From: Lachnospiraceae bacterium
GTDB lineage: Bacteria > Bacillota > Clostridia > Lachnospirales > Lachnospiraceae
Direction: 5' to 3'
DNA: 64,000 bases
Assembly: GCA_022769005.1 (NCBI GenBank)
Contig: JALEKK010000018.1
Coordinates: forward strand, 49,660-113,659
A program made the translations under genes and the position numbers. This document shows, one piece after another, positions 1-9,009 of this stretch (positions within the stretch are counted from its first letter, which is position 1; every line of letters starts with the position of its first letter). The notes under the pieces are model-generated. The model made no database searches. It was not told where the DNA came from and saw only the letters and a list, made by a program, of their open reading frames with translations.

Positions 1-749
1 TTGCCTATATATCCGTACAATACACTCTTTGGCAAATATGTATGTCCGTTGGCTGCGGCCTGTTCCAGGCTGTATATTACGGCAGCCTTTATTCTGAAAG
101 ACGAATTTTCATACGCTCCCGTTTTTATCGCAATCTGATCGGCGGTTTTAAAGCCTATATTTTTAATATCCTCAATAAGCCTGTATGGATTTTCTTTTAT
201 TACCGAATATGCCTTATCACCGTAAAATTCATATATTTTCGCGGCTGTTTTTATGCTTATTCCGTACTGTTGCACATAAATTGAAAGGTCGTTGGAATTC
301 CTGTTGGCCTGAAGAACCTTTTGATATTCTTCCGCTTTCTTTTTTGATATTCCTTTTACGGCCGCCGCAAGTGTCTGAGGTGCGTTAAGCATAATATCAT
401 ATGCATTGTCACCGAATTCGTTTATGATTTTTTTTGCGGTGGCCTCTCTGATTCCGGGAATTCCTCCGTTCTTTAAAAATCCAAAAAAAGCCTCTCTTGA
501 GAGAGGCTCTACTGTCTTGTATGTCTTAACGCTGAATTGCCTGCCGTACTTGGAATGTTCAGTATATTCGCCCTTAAGCTCCAATCTGTCTCCCTCGTGA
601 AGCTCAATAAACAAACCGACGCAGCGTTCTTCTTTATTATTGTCTGTAATTAAAGTAAAGACGGAATACCCGTTATCATCATTTCTGAATGTAATTCTTG
701 AAACATTTCCCTCTATGGTTATATGTTCCGATTCCTGTCCGTTGTTCAT
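1..749 (-). CDS. recD2: ATP-dependent RecD2-like DNA helicase, N-terminal part (cut by window edge)
   Basis: About 249 codons of the 5' part of a RecD-like helicase; the C-terminal side runs off the left edge. It starts with ATG at 749, directly after the mreB stop, with AAGGA seven bases upstream inside the end of mreB. The visible protein has the N-terminal OB-like segment of RecD2 (ISRITFRNDDNGYSVF-type pattern) and then the helix-hairpin-helix region (GFLKNGGIPGIREATAKKI, and GFKTADQIA further on). The Walker motifs of the helicase core lie outside the window. RecD2 proteins are 5'-3' single-strand DNA helicases that work without RecBC in repair and recombination. It is translationally coupled to mreB. 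Family assignment is good; the rest of the protein is unseen. Confidence 0.85.
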   Translation of the reverse strand, partial: MNNGQESEHITIEGNVSRITFRNDDNGYSVFTLITDNNKEERCVGLFIELHEGDRLELKGEYTEHSKYGRQFSVKTYKTVEPLSREAFFGFLKNGGIPGIREATAKKIINEFGDNAYDIMLNAPQTLAAAVKGISKKKAEEYQKVLQANRNSNDLSIYVQQYGISIKTAAKIYEFYGDKAYSVIKENPYRLIEDIKNIGFKTADQIAIKTGAYENSSFRIKAAVIYSLEQAAANGHTYLPKSVLYGYIG

Positions 750-1751
750 TTACTCGTCCTTACTGTCTCTTTCTCCGGCCATAAATTCTACGAATTTACC
801 TGTTCCCACAGCAACCGCAGTCATTGGATCCTTGGCTGTTACGGTATGTATACCTGTTTTAGATTCTATAAGTTCTTCCAAGCCTCTGAGGAGACTTCCT
901 CCCCCCGTAAGGATAATTCCTCTGTCCGCAATATCCGCAGCCAATTCCGGAGGAGTCTGTTCCAAAACCGTATGAACCGCGTCCACAATCTGAGTTGTTG
1001 CCTCTCTGAGGGCAGCCTCAGTCTCATCGGAACTGATTTCCACTGATTTAGGAAGTCCCGTTACAAGGTTTCTTCCCTTAACCGTCATTTTCTTAACCTC
1101 AGGAAGAGGGTATACGCATCCTACTTCTATTTTAATCTCTTCAGCCGTTCTTTCACCGATATACAGGTTATGATTCTTTCTCATGTAACGAACAATCGCC
1201 TCATCAAAGTCATCACCCGCAATCTTAATGGATGCGCTTACAACCGTCGAACCGAGAGAGATAACGGCTATATCCGTTGTACCGCCGCCGATATCTATGA
1301 TCATATTGCCGCATGGCTTTGAAATGTCCACTCCGGCGCCTATTGCAGCCGCAATAGGCTCCTCAATTATGGCAACTTCTCTTGCCCCGGCCTGAATGGT
1401 TGCGTCTTCAACGGCCTTTCTTTCAACTTCAGTTACGCCGGAAGGTACACATACGCTTATTCTCGGCTTTCTGAACATATGCTTTCCATATGCCTTTTGT
1501 ATGAAATATTTAAGCATTTTTTCCGTTACTCTGTAATCAGAGATAACTCCCTGTCTAAGAGGTCTGACAGCGACTATGTTTCCCGGCGTTCTGCCGATCA
1601 TAAGTCTTGCTTCTTCACCGATAGCTTTAATCTTGTTAGTTTCTTTGTCAAATGCAACTACCGAAGGCTCCTTTAATACAACGCCTTTGCCTTTTATATA
1701 TACAAGTATACTTGCCGTTCCTAAATCTATACCAATATCTGTAGATGACAT
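750..1751 (-). CDS. mreB: Rod-shape-determining actin-like protein MreB/Mbl
   Basis: A 333-residue actin-fold ATPase of normal MreB length. The phosphate-1 motif GIDLGTASILVY is at the N-terminus, the phosphate-2 motif IIDIGGGTTDIAV near residue 150, and the adenosine motif GIILTGGGSLLRGL near residue 280. MreB filaments under the membrane direct lateral cell-wall synthesis and keep cells rod-shaped. Upstream is the terminator of metK, so the gene probably has its own promoter; downstream, recD2 starts one base after the stop. It could be the paralogue Mbl or MreBH rather than MreB itself; sequence alone does not settle that. Confidence 0.93.
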   Translation of the reverse strand: MSSTDIGIDLGTASILVYIKGKGVVLKEPSVVAFDKETNKIKAIGEEARLMIGRTPGNIVAVRPLRQGVISDYRVTEKMLKYFIQKAYGKHMFRKPRISVCVPSGVTEVERKAVEDATIQAGAREVAIIEEPIAAAIGAGVDISKPCGNMIIDIGGGTTDIAVISLGSTVVSASIKIAGDDFDEAIVRYMRKNHNLYIGERTAEEIKIEVGCVYPLPEVKKMTVKGRNLVTGLPKSVEISSDETEAALREATTQIVDAVHTVLEQTPPELAADIADRGIILTGGGSLLRGLEELIESKTGIHTVTAKDPMTAVAVGTGKFVEFMAGERDSKDE

Positions 1752-1863
1752 ATACTACCCCTCTCAATCTTATAACCGTAACCCCCATTATATACAATGG
1801 CTATATAAAATAAAAGAATTAAAATATTAAAAGAATGTAAAACAGGACGCCTGTTTCTTTACC

Positions 1864-1918
1864 CAAAAAAAGACATAGTATATACAAGAAACCTTATTCT
1901 TTGCATATCTATGTCTTT
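1864..1918 (-). terminator. Rho-independent terminator of metK
   Basis: On the minus strand AAAGACATAG (1909-1918) pairs with CTATGTCTTT (1869-1878), followed by a run of seven T. It lies just past the metK stop. Confidence 0.85.
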
Positions 1919-1931
1919 GTATTATAAAGTA

Positions 1932-3122
1932 TCAGAGTACGTACTTCTTAAGGTCATCTACCTTGTCAAGCTTCTCCCATGGAAGATCGACATCAGTACG
2001 GCCGAAATGTCCGTAAGCTGCCGTCTGCTTGTAGATAGGACGTCTGAGGTCAAGAGTCTTGATAATTCCCGCAGGTCTGAGGTCGAACTCTTTACGGATA
2101 ATCTCTACAATCTTATCCTCGCTGAGTTTGCCGGTACCGAATGTATCAACCATTATCGATGTAGGTGTTGCAACGCCGATGGCATATGAAACCTGGATTT
2201 CAAGCTTATCTGCAATGCCTGCCGCAACAAGGTTCTTTGCAACATAACGTGCCGCATATGCCGCGGAACGGTCAACCTTTGTGCAGTCCTTGCCTGAAAA
2301 TGCACCGCCTCCGTGTCTTGCTGCTCCGCCGTATGTATCAACGATAATCTTACGGCCCGTAAGTCCCGAATCACCGTTAGGACCTCCGATAACGAAACGA
2401 CCCGTAGGATTGATGTAAATCTTTGTATCGTCATCAATCATGTTGCCGTCAACAACGGCATCGATAACATACTTTCTGATATCGCTCTTAATCTGTTCCT
2501 GAGTAACTTCAGGTGAGTGCTGTGATGAAACAACAATGGCATCAAGTCTTACAGGCTTATTGTTCTCATCATATTCAACCGTAACCTGTGTTTTACCGTC
2601 CGGACGAAGATATACAAGTGTACCGTCTTTTCTTACCTTTGTAAGCTGTCTTGCGAGCTTATGTGCAAGAGCTGCGGAGTAAGGCATGAATTCAGGCGTC
2701 TCGTTAGTCGCAAAACCGAACATCATTCCCTGATCTCCCGCACCTACGGCATCAAGTTCAGCATCCGATTTGTCGGATTCTCTTACTTCAATGGCCGTAT
2801 CAACACCCTGAGCAATGTCAGGTGACTGCTTATCAACAGCAACCATTACGGCACAAATATTACCGTCAAATCCCTTTTCCGATGAATCATAACCGATTTC
2901 CTTAACGGTATCTCTTACAATTGTAGGGAAATCAACCTGAGCCTTTGTAGTAATCTCGCCCATAACCATTACAAATCCCGTATTGGTAAGAGTTTCACAC
3001 GCAACTCTCGCAAATGGGTCCTGCTCATATATTGCATCTAATATCGAATCCGATACCATGTCACAGATTTTATCCGGATGTCCTTCTGTAACAGATTCAG
3101 ATGTAAACAATCTTTTTTCCAT
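1932..3122 (-). CDS. metK: S-adenosylmethionine synthetase
   Basis: A 396-residue enzyme making S-adenosylmethionine from methionine and [22 protein letters not shown] at the start, [10 protein letters not shown] in the middle and [19 protein letters not shown] towards the C-terminus are MetK signatures. I place the start at 3122, not at the longer upstream possibility 3188, because the family begins here and the upstream extension overlaps the promoter. The promoter (TTGACA-17-TATTAT, 3160-3188) and a terminator frame it as a single-gene unit. I looked for a SAM riboswitch in the leader and found none; the 5' UTR is only about 30 bases. The product also feeds the SAM-dependent methyl cycle served by LuxS at 36.4 kb. 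Confidence 0.97.
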   Translation of the reverse strand: MEKRLFTSESVTEGHPDKICDMVSDSILDAIYEQDPFARVACETLTNTGFVMVMGEITTKAQVDFPTIVRDTVKEIGYDSSEKGFDGNICAVMVAVDKQSPDIAQGVDTAIEVRESDKSDAELDAVGAGDQGMMFGFATNETPEFMPYSAALAHKLARQLTKVRKDGTLVYLRPDGKTQVTVEYDENNKPVRLDAIVVSSQHSPEVTQEQIKSDIRKYVIDAVVDGNMIDDDTKIYINPTGRFVIGGPNGDSGLTGRKIIVDTYGGAARHGGGAFSGKDCTKVDRSAAYAARYVAKNLVAAGIADKLEIQVSYAIGVATPTSIMVDTFGTGKLSEDKIVEIIRKEFDLRPAGIIKTLDLRRPIYKQTAAYGHFGRTDVDLPWEKLDKVDDLKKYVL

Positions 3123-3159
3123 TCGTAAATTACCCTTTCTGAACATTAAAACTCTTTGA

Positions 3160-3188
3160 ATAATATAATTAAGTCGTAAGTATGTCAA
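3160..3188 (-). promoter_or_regulatory. Sigma-A type promoter of metK
   Basis: On the minus strand TTGACA (3183-3188), a 17-base spacer, and TATTAT (3160-3165), followed about 38 bases later by the metK ATG. Confidence 0.75.
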
Positions 3189-3305
3189 GACAACAAGTGG
3201 TTACATATCCCCGAAAATGTTTTGTCATTCCCTGTCCCGGCGCAAAATTTATCAAAATAATCTCATGCGCGGATTACAAATTTTAATCTTTTATGACTTT
3301 GTTTC

Positions 3306-4598
3306 TTAGTTTCCGGTTGTCTCCTTTGCCTCCGTTGTCTCCGTTGTTCCGGTTGTTTCGACGGCCTGTGTACTCTCATTTGCATTGTTTTCAGTTGTCT
3401 GTCCTTTGGATTCATTTGAATCGCCGCGCTCCGAAACACTTATAACATATGATGCAACTTTTGAATAAAGGCTCTGGTATCCCAGTTCGCAGTTTATTTT
3501 CTTACCGTATTGCTTGATTAATGCATTAAAATCGTCAAATCCGTAATATGCGGCAAGAGTTCCTCCGAGGAACGTAATATCTTCCGTGGATACTTTAATA
3601 TGGTTCTCTCTCGCAATCAGAGTAACTATCATCTTCTGTTTAAGATATGTCTCCGTTGTATCCTGTACATATTTAGAAAATTCTTCTTCGTTCTTTCCGT
3701 ATACCTTCTGAATATAATCATCGTATGACTGTACTCCGTATGCGGAACCGTACTGTTCATATTGAGATTTAATATTCTCTTTATATGTATTTTCAAGAGC
3801 ATTCTTTTCTTCTTCCGGATAACCCTTGATTTCCGTTTTTTCCAAAATCTGATTATATACCGTTTCAAATTCCGCAATATCGTTATTTTGCTTTGCCTGT
3901 TTAGCCATAGACTCCTTTATGTTGTTTTTGAGTTCGCCTATGTTCTCCGGTTCTCCGTATCCGAAATTTTTAAACATCTTGCGGTTATCTTTTACCCACT
4001 CGTCATTGGCTTCGGGAGTTGTTGTTCTTGTAATTTTTGTAATATGAACCTTAAATACCGCATTTTTTCCTTTTAATGCTTCAGATGAATAATCGTCCGG
4101 GAATTTTACCGGTATGTCATAATCCTTATTTGCCTGCAGCCCCACAAGCCCCTTGTCCAAATCGCTTATATACTGCCCGGAACCTATCGTATAAGTCTGA
4201 TCCGAAGCGGTTCCGCCGTCAAATGGCTTACCGTCTATGGTTCCCGTATAATTAAGAACTATCTGATCTCCGGAGGCCGTTGTTCCTCCGTTCGTTATAT
4301 CTTCCGTTTTCTTACTCTTTGAAATCAATTCCTGAATCGCTCCGTCAACGGCCGAATCGCTGATATTTTCGGAGGATCTGTCTACCGCCGTCGTCTTAAG
4401 GCCTTTGTATTCACCGAGAGTTACATAGTTCTTATATACGTCTGCGGTATGCTTCATAAAAGCTTCATAGTCTCTTGCTTCCATTTCCTGATTGGAAGTA
4501 TCCGTACCGGAAAATGTCTTACATCCGGAAAGAATTACCGTACCTGCCGCCATCATGCACACTCCGATTATTCCTGTTTTTTTATTTAATAATTTCAT
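3306..4598 (-). CDS. Trigger-factor-like peptidyl-prolyl isomerase lipoprotein
   Basis: A 430-residue exported protein. The N-terminus is a lipoprotein signal peptide ending in the lipobox LSGC near residue 30. Around residues 105-190 lies an FKBP-type prolyl isomerase domain (QIVLNYTGTIDGKPFDGG, then GLVGLQANKDYDIPVKFP). A long charged helical region follows that resembles the trigger-factor C-terminal chaperone domain. The last 40 residues are a Thr/Glu/Ser-rich tail. The start at 4598 has GGAG six bases upstream. By family knowledge it should help fold secreted proteins outside the membrane, in the manner of PrsA, though it has no parvulin domain. It stands alone between metK and a repeat-rich gap. 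Function is inferred from domains. Confidence 0.85.
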   Translation of the reverse strand: MKLLNKKTGIIGVCMMAAGTVILSGCKTFSGTDTSNQEMEARDYEAFMKHTADVYKNYVTLGEYKGLKTTAVDRSSENISDSAVDGAIQELISKSKKTEDITNGGTTASGDQIVLNYTGTIDGKPFDGGTASDQTYTIGSGQYISDLDKGLVGLQANKDYDIPVKFPDDYSSEALKGKNAVFKVHITKITRTTTPEANDEWVKDNRKMFKNFGYGEPENIGELKNNIKESMAKQAKQNNDIAEFETVYNQILEKTEIKGYPEEEKNALENTYKENIKSQYEQYGSAYGVQSYDDYIQKVYGKNEEEFSKYVQDTTETYLKQKMIVTLIARENHIKVSTEDITFLGGTLAAYYGFDDFNALIKQYGKKINCELGYQSLYSKVASYVISVSERGDSNESKGQTTENNANESTQAVETTGTTETTEAKETTGN

Positions 4599-4730
4599 AT
4601 TAACTCCTAACATCTGATTATATTAACCTGTCCGCATAAGCGTTAGGTTTTACAAACTAATCTATACTTTAAAGGTTTGATGCCGATAAGTAAAGATATT
4701 ATAGAATTCTCAATTTCTCCGTATAATAAA

Positions 4731-4756
4731 AATAATCTACCGTAAAGTAGATTATT
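4731..4756 (-). terminator. Short hairpin terminator
   Basis: AATAATCTAC (4731-4740) pairs with GTAGATTATT (4747-4756); read on the minus strand it is followed by ATTTTTATTATAC. It lies ahead of the lipoprotein gene and would stop transcripts arriving from the pyc side. Confidence 0.55.
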
Positions 4757-4859
4757 CAGAAAATATTATATCTTATAAAATTGTATATAAAAACTTACAT
4801 TCCGATATTCTCAAAGGGTATGTCTTTAATTAATGTTGTTTTGCGGTCCTGTCACATTT

Positions 4860-4990
4860 AAACAAACAAGCCCCTACGGTTTCATACTGCGAAAAGTTTT
4901 TGGGATTATTATTTATTAGGGATTATTTATTAGTATCACAAAATATTAGGGTTTTGCAAAAATCTGAAACCGTAAGGGCTTATTCTGTTT
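4860..4990. repeat. Long inverted repeat, possible structured RNA
   Basis: AAGCCCCTACGGTTTCA (4868-4884) pairs with TGAAACCGTAAGGGCTT (4965-4981) with one mismatch. It is flanked by AAACAAACA on the left and TGTTTGTTT on the right, and an inner TTTTTG/CAAAAA helix is at 4897-4902 and 4957-4962. The loop contains the near-tandem GGGATTATTATTTATTA / GGGATTATTTATTA. There is no run of T directly after either arm, so it is not a simple terminator. Confidence 0.6.
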
Positions 4991-5173
4991 GTTTTGTTTG
5001 TTTTGTAGGAATGTATATCTCTATACAATGTGCATGATACATTCGTAACCTTAAACGAACTTAAAAAAAACGATGTGTTTTTTAAGTTTATTCTTTATTT
5101 ACTTTCAGTTTATTGTTTCATAATATTCGCATATCCGCTTCACCCGTTTCGACTCTATCCTGTACCGAAACAC

Positions 5174-5267
5174 AAAAAGGACCGCGAGACATCTCTGCAT
5201 ACCGCCCGAAAAGTAAGATTATAATCTTACTTTTCAGGACACTGCATTCATCTCTGCGGTCCTTTTT
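5174..5267. terminator. Large two-helix terminator-like element downstream of pyc
   Basis: Outer arms AAAAAGGACCGC (5174-5185) and GCGGTCCTTTTT (5256-5267) are perfectly complementary over 12 bp. In the middle is a perfect 28-bp palindrome (5208-5235, GAAAAGTAAGATT and its complement). The T tracts on both strands would let it stop transcription in both directions; pyc ends 97 bases away. Confidence 0.65.
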
Positions 5268-5363
5268 CCAATTTCCGTTACCTATTATAAATATTTATCA
5301 AAACACAATTATAATCTCATTCCGGATACGGATTTTATTAATTTACGGCATAACCATATCGCA

Positions 5364-8300
5364 TCAGCCTTCTGACAGTTTCATAAGGAGCTGTCCGCCT
5401 TTAACGGTGTCGCCCTCTTTTACGAGTATTTCTTCAACCACACCGCTCATTCCGGCAATAACCGCCGTTTCCATCTTCATTGCTTCGATGGTTGCAATGG
5501 TCTGGTTCTCTTCAACTTTGTCTCCCACCTTAACGGCAATGTTGGCTATTGCACCCGGAATTGAAGCTCCTACCTGTGATTTATCTTCCGGATTAACCAT
5601 AGGCACTTTAATAATTGTCTTCTGAGCTTCTTCATCCGGAACCTGAACTTCACGGCGGATACCGTTCAATTCAAATACCACCGTCCTCATTCCGTCTGAG
5701 TCAATATCTCCGAAGTCTAAGAACTTAATGTTTAATGTCTTTCCGTTGGCAATGTTGACTTTAGTTGTTTCACCCTTATCAAGACCGTGGAAATAAACAT
5801 GTGAAACAAGTTCCGTAGTATATCCGAATTCATCCTGAGACTTAACAAAGTCCTTAAATACCTTAGGATAGAGAGCATATGAAATAACATCTCTGTCTTC
5901 GGCATCATGACAGAATTCCTGTACTTCCTTTTTCATGGCGTCGAAATCCGCAGGCTCAAGCATTTCACCAGGACGGCAAGTAATAGGTTTTACGCCTTTA
6001 AGAACAACCTCCTGTAAATCCTTAGGGAATCCCCATGCAGGCTGTCCCATCATGCCTGAAAAATAACTTATTGCCGAATCAGGGAATGCAAGATATTTGC
6101 CCTTTTCAACGATGTTGTCAGGAGTGAGCTCATTCTGAGTCATAAATATTGCAAGATCTCCGACCATCTTTGATGAAGGCGTTACCTTAACAATGTCTCC
6201 GAGCATGTCGTTAACGACCTTGTAATTCTCCTTCACCTGAAGGAAACGATCCTTGAGTCCGAGGCTCTCAACCTGTGGCTTAAGATTAGTATACTGGCCT
6301 CCCGGAATCTCATATCTGTAAATATCCGTAGCCGGAGATACAAGTCCCGACTCAAACGAAGAATATCTTTTACGAACATCTTCCCAGTAATCCGTAAGGT
6401 GCTGAAGTCTGCCGAGGTCAAGTCCCGTATCTCTCTCTGTTCCCTGCAATGCCGCAACAACAGCATTAAGAGAAGGCTGAGAAGTAAGACCTGACAATGA
6501 AGAAATGGCAAGATCCACAACATCGGCTCCTGCTTCAACGGCCATAAGAACGGCTGCCACCTGGTTGCCCGACGTATCATGTGTATGAACCTGAATAGGA
6601 ACGCCTACGGCCTGCTTAAGTTCCGAAACAAGTTTCTTGGCCGCATAAGGCTTTAACAGACCTGCCATATCCTTAACGGCAATCATGTGAGCACCGCGCT
6701 TTTCAAGCTCTTTTGCCATATTAATATAATAACTTAACGTATACTTATCACGGTTCGGATCAAGGATATCTCCGGTATAACAAAGAGTAGCCTGACAAAT
6801 CTTACCCTGATTAAGCACTTCATCCATGGCAACTTCCATGCCCGGAATCCAGTTCAGTGAATCAAAAACTCTGAATACGTCAATTCCGCTTTTAGCAGCA
6901 TGCTTTACAAATTCTCTTATTACATTATCGGGATAATTCGTATATCCTACGGCATTAGATCCTCTGAGAAGCATTTGAAGAAGGATGTTCGGAACTCTTT
7001 CTCTTATCTTGTCAAGTCTCTCCCATGGTGATTCATGAAGGAATCTGTATGCAACGTCAAACGTCGCACCTCCCCAACATTCAAGAGAAAAAGCGTCCGC
7101 TTCAATCTCGCTTGTGGCATCCATGGCTTCGACAATATCCTTAGATCTCATACGTGTTGCAAGAAGAGACTGATGAGCGTCTCTCGTCGTGGTATCACAA
7201 ATAAGAACTTTTTTCTGCTCTTTTACCCAGTCTGCAACAGCCTTAGGTCCCTTACTGTCAAGAAGCTGTTTTAAGCCGTCAGGCTTATGTCCCGTGAGAG
7301 GAGGTATACGAACGTCGTCATATCTCTTATGGTGTCCCGATTCCGCAAGGGTCTTTGTGGCAATATACTTAAGCATCTTGGTTGCCTTGTCTTCGCCGTT
7401 GTCAAGATTAAATAATTCAGGTGTCTCATCAATAAATTTTGTATGACATTTGCCTTCGATAAATGTCTTATTGGTAAGAATGTTGGAAATAAATCCGATA
7501 TTTGTTTTAACTCCGCTGATTCTTATCTCCTGAATGGCTCTGAGCGTCTTCTTGCATGCATTCTCAAATGTATTGTCCCAACATGTTATCTTAACGAGAA
7601 GAGAATCGTAATAAGGACTGATAACGGCACCTACGCCGGATGTCGCTCCGTCAAGACGCACACCGAAACCTCCCGGTGAAAAATATGATGTTATCTTACC
7701 CGTATCAGGTGCGAAGTTGTTAGATGGGTCTTCGGTTGTTACACGGCACTGAATTGCATATCCGTTCTGGTGAATATCCTCTTGGGATTTAATTCCGATC
7801 ATATCATCGGATAATTCATAACCCTCGGCAATGAGAATTTGTGAACGAACAAGGTCAATACCCGTACACATTTCCGTAATCGTATGCTCTACCTGTATTC
7901 TCGGATTCATCTCTATAAAATAGTGATTACCGTCTTTATCAACAAGGAATTCAAGAGTACCTGCATTGGTATACTTAACATGTTCCGCTAACTTTAACGC
8001 ATCATTTAAAATATTTTGCTTTACATCTGCAGGGAGCGAAAATGCAGGAGTAAATTCAACAACTTTTTGGAATCTTCTCTGAAGAGAACAGTCACGCTCA
8101 TAGAGATGAACTATATTTCCGTGTTCATCTCCGAGAATCTGAACTTCGATATGTTTAGGCTCAACCAAAAATTTTTCCATAAAGATATCGTCATTATCGA
8201 AAGCTTTCTTTGCTTCTGCCTTAACAAGGTCAAAGTTTACTCCCACTTCTTCGATGGTATCGCAGCGTCTCATGCCTCGTCCGCCGCCGCCGGCCGCCGC

Positions 8301-8786
8301 CTTTAAAATAACTGGGAAACCGAATTCCGCCGCAAGTTTCTCGGCTTCTTCTCTGCTTGCAAGAGGTTTTTCGGTTCCCGGTATCGTAGGAACATTACAT
8401 GCTAAAGCCATTTCCTTTGCCGAAAGCTTATCTCCCATCATATCCAATATATCTGACTTAGGTCCGATAAATTTGATTCCGGCTTTCTCACACTCTCTCG
8501 CAAATTCGGCATTTTCGGCAAGGAAGCCGTAACCCGGATGAATTGCGTCTACGTTATGAGTCTTTGCAATGTCTATAATCCTTTGGATATTTAAGTATGC
8601 TCCGAGAGGACTGTAATTATCCCCGATAGGATATGACTCATCCGCCTCTGTTCTGAAAAGCGCATTTATATCCTCATTTGAATAAATAGCAACTGCCGTA
8701 AGTCCCAAATCATGACACGCTCTGAATATACGCATCGCAATTTCTCCACGGTTGGCCACTAAAACCTTATTAAATCTTTTTGGCAT
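5364..8786 (-). CDS. pyc: Pyruvate carboxylase
   Basis: A 1140-residue single-chain enzyme that carboxylates pyruvate to oxaloacetate using ATP, bicarbonate and biotin. In order: biotin carboxylase domain (about 1-450, ATP-grasp loop AAAGGGGRGM near 165, LVDKDGNHYFIEMNPRIQVE near 290); carboxyltransferase domain (about 530-830, ICDTTTRDAHQSLLATRMR at its start, metal-binding HTHDTSGN); a linker domain; and the C-terminal biotin carrier with AMKMET, where Lys1104 carries biotin. Length and domain order match the family. It is transcribed divergently from the biotin ligase gene birA, which makes its active form. The enzyme feeds oxaloacetate for succinate or aspartate. Confidence 0.98.
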   Translation of the reverse strand: MPKRFNKVLVANRGEIAMRIFRACHDLGLTAVAIYSNEDINALFRTEADESYPIGDNYSPLGAYLNIQRIIDIAKTHNVDAIHPGYGFLAENAEFARECEKAGIKFIGPKSDILDMMGDKLSAKEMALACNVPTIPGTEKPLASREEAEKLAAEFGFPVILKAAAGGGGRGMRRCDTIEEVGVNFDLVKAEAKKAFDNDDIFMEKFLVEPKHIEVQILGDEHGNIVHLYERDCSLQRRFQKVVEFTPAFSLPADVKQNILNDALKLAEHVKYTNAGTLEFLVDKDGNHYFIEMNPRIQVEHTITEMCTGIDLVRSQILIAEGYELSDDMIGIKSQEDIHQNGYAIQCRVTTEDPSNNFAPDTGKITSYFSPGGFGVRLDGATSGVGAVISPYYDSLLVKITCWDNTFENACKKTLRAIQEIRISGVKTNIGFISNILTNKTFIEGKCHTKFIDETPELFNLDNGEDKATKMLKYIATKTLAESGHHKRYDDVRIPPLTGHKPDGLKQLLDSKGPKAVADWVKEQKKVLICDTTTRDAHQSLLATRMRSKDIVEAMDATSEIEADAFSLECWGGATFDVAYRFLHESPWERLDKIRERVPNILLQMLLRGSNAVGYTNYPDNVIREFVKHAAKSGIDVFRVFDSLNWIPGMEVAMDEVLNQGKICQATLCYTGDILDPNRDKYTLSYYINMAKELEKRGAHMIAVKDMAGLLKPYAAKKLVSELKQAVGVPIQVHTHDTSGNQVAAVLMAVEAGADVVDLAISSLSGLTSQPSLNAVVAALQGTERDTGLDLGRLQHLTDYWEDVRKRYSSFESGLVSPATDIYRYEIPGGQYTNLKPQVESLGLKDRFLQVKENYKVVNDMLGDIVKVTPSSKMVGDLAIFMTQNELTPDNIVEKGKYLAFPDSAISYFSGMMGQPAWGFPKDLQEVVLKGVKPITCRPGEMLEPADFDAMKKEVQEFCHDAEDRDVISYALYPKVFKDFVKSQDEFGYTTELVSHVYFHGLDKGETTKVNIANGKTLNIKFLDFGDIDSDGMRTVVFELNGIRREVQVPDEEAQKTIIKVPMVNPEDKSQVGASIPGAIANIAVKVGDKVEENQTIATIEAMKMETAVIAGMSGVVEEILVKEGDTVKGGQLLMKLSEG

Positions 8787-9009
8787 TTAATATTCCCATC
8801 CTTTCTTTGTCAATTAAGATAATCTAAGAGACATAAATACCCTTTTACTATCTGCTTGATATATATGTATAGATTAACAGAAATCCTTAAAAAAATAAAT
8901 ATCCTATAGCGATAATTGTATTTAACTTAAAAATATTATGTATTTATTTCATTTTACTTGTATAATATTAGCATATTTAAAAAAATTAAACTATATAACG
9001 GAGCATATT

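Larger units (their letters stand above)
4599..5363. other. Gene-free region rich in inverted repeats
   Basis: No convincing gene in about 760 bases between the pyc stop and the lipoprotein start. It holds three inverted repeats, listed separately: 4731-4756, 4860-4990 and 5174-5267. A 64-codon reading frame at 5030-5224 starts with GTG without a good ribosome site and runs into the last repeat, so I do not call it. GCGGTCCT at 4843-4850 is repeated at 5256-5263 and is complementary to 5178-5185, so alternative long-range pairing is possible. Confidence 0.6.

Noticed and set aside
3123..3305. SAM riboswitch upstream of metK
   Set aside because: The leader is only about 30 bases after the -10 box and shows no SAM-I core or terminator switch.
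5030..5224. 64-codon reading frame on the plus strand with a hydrophobic stretch, toxin-like at first sight
   Set aside because: GTG start, no ribosome site, and the C-terminal part is the arm of the terminator-like element at 5174-5267.
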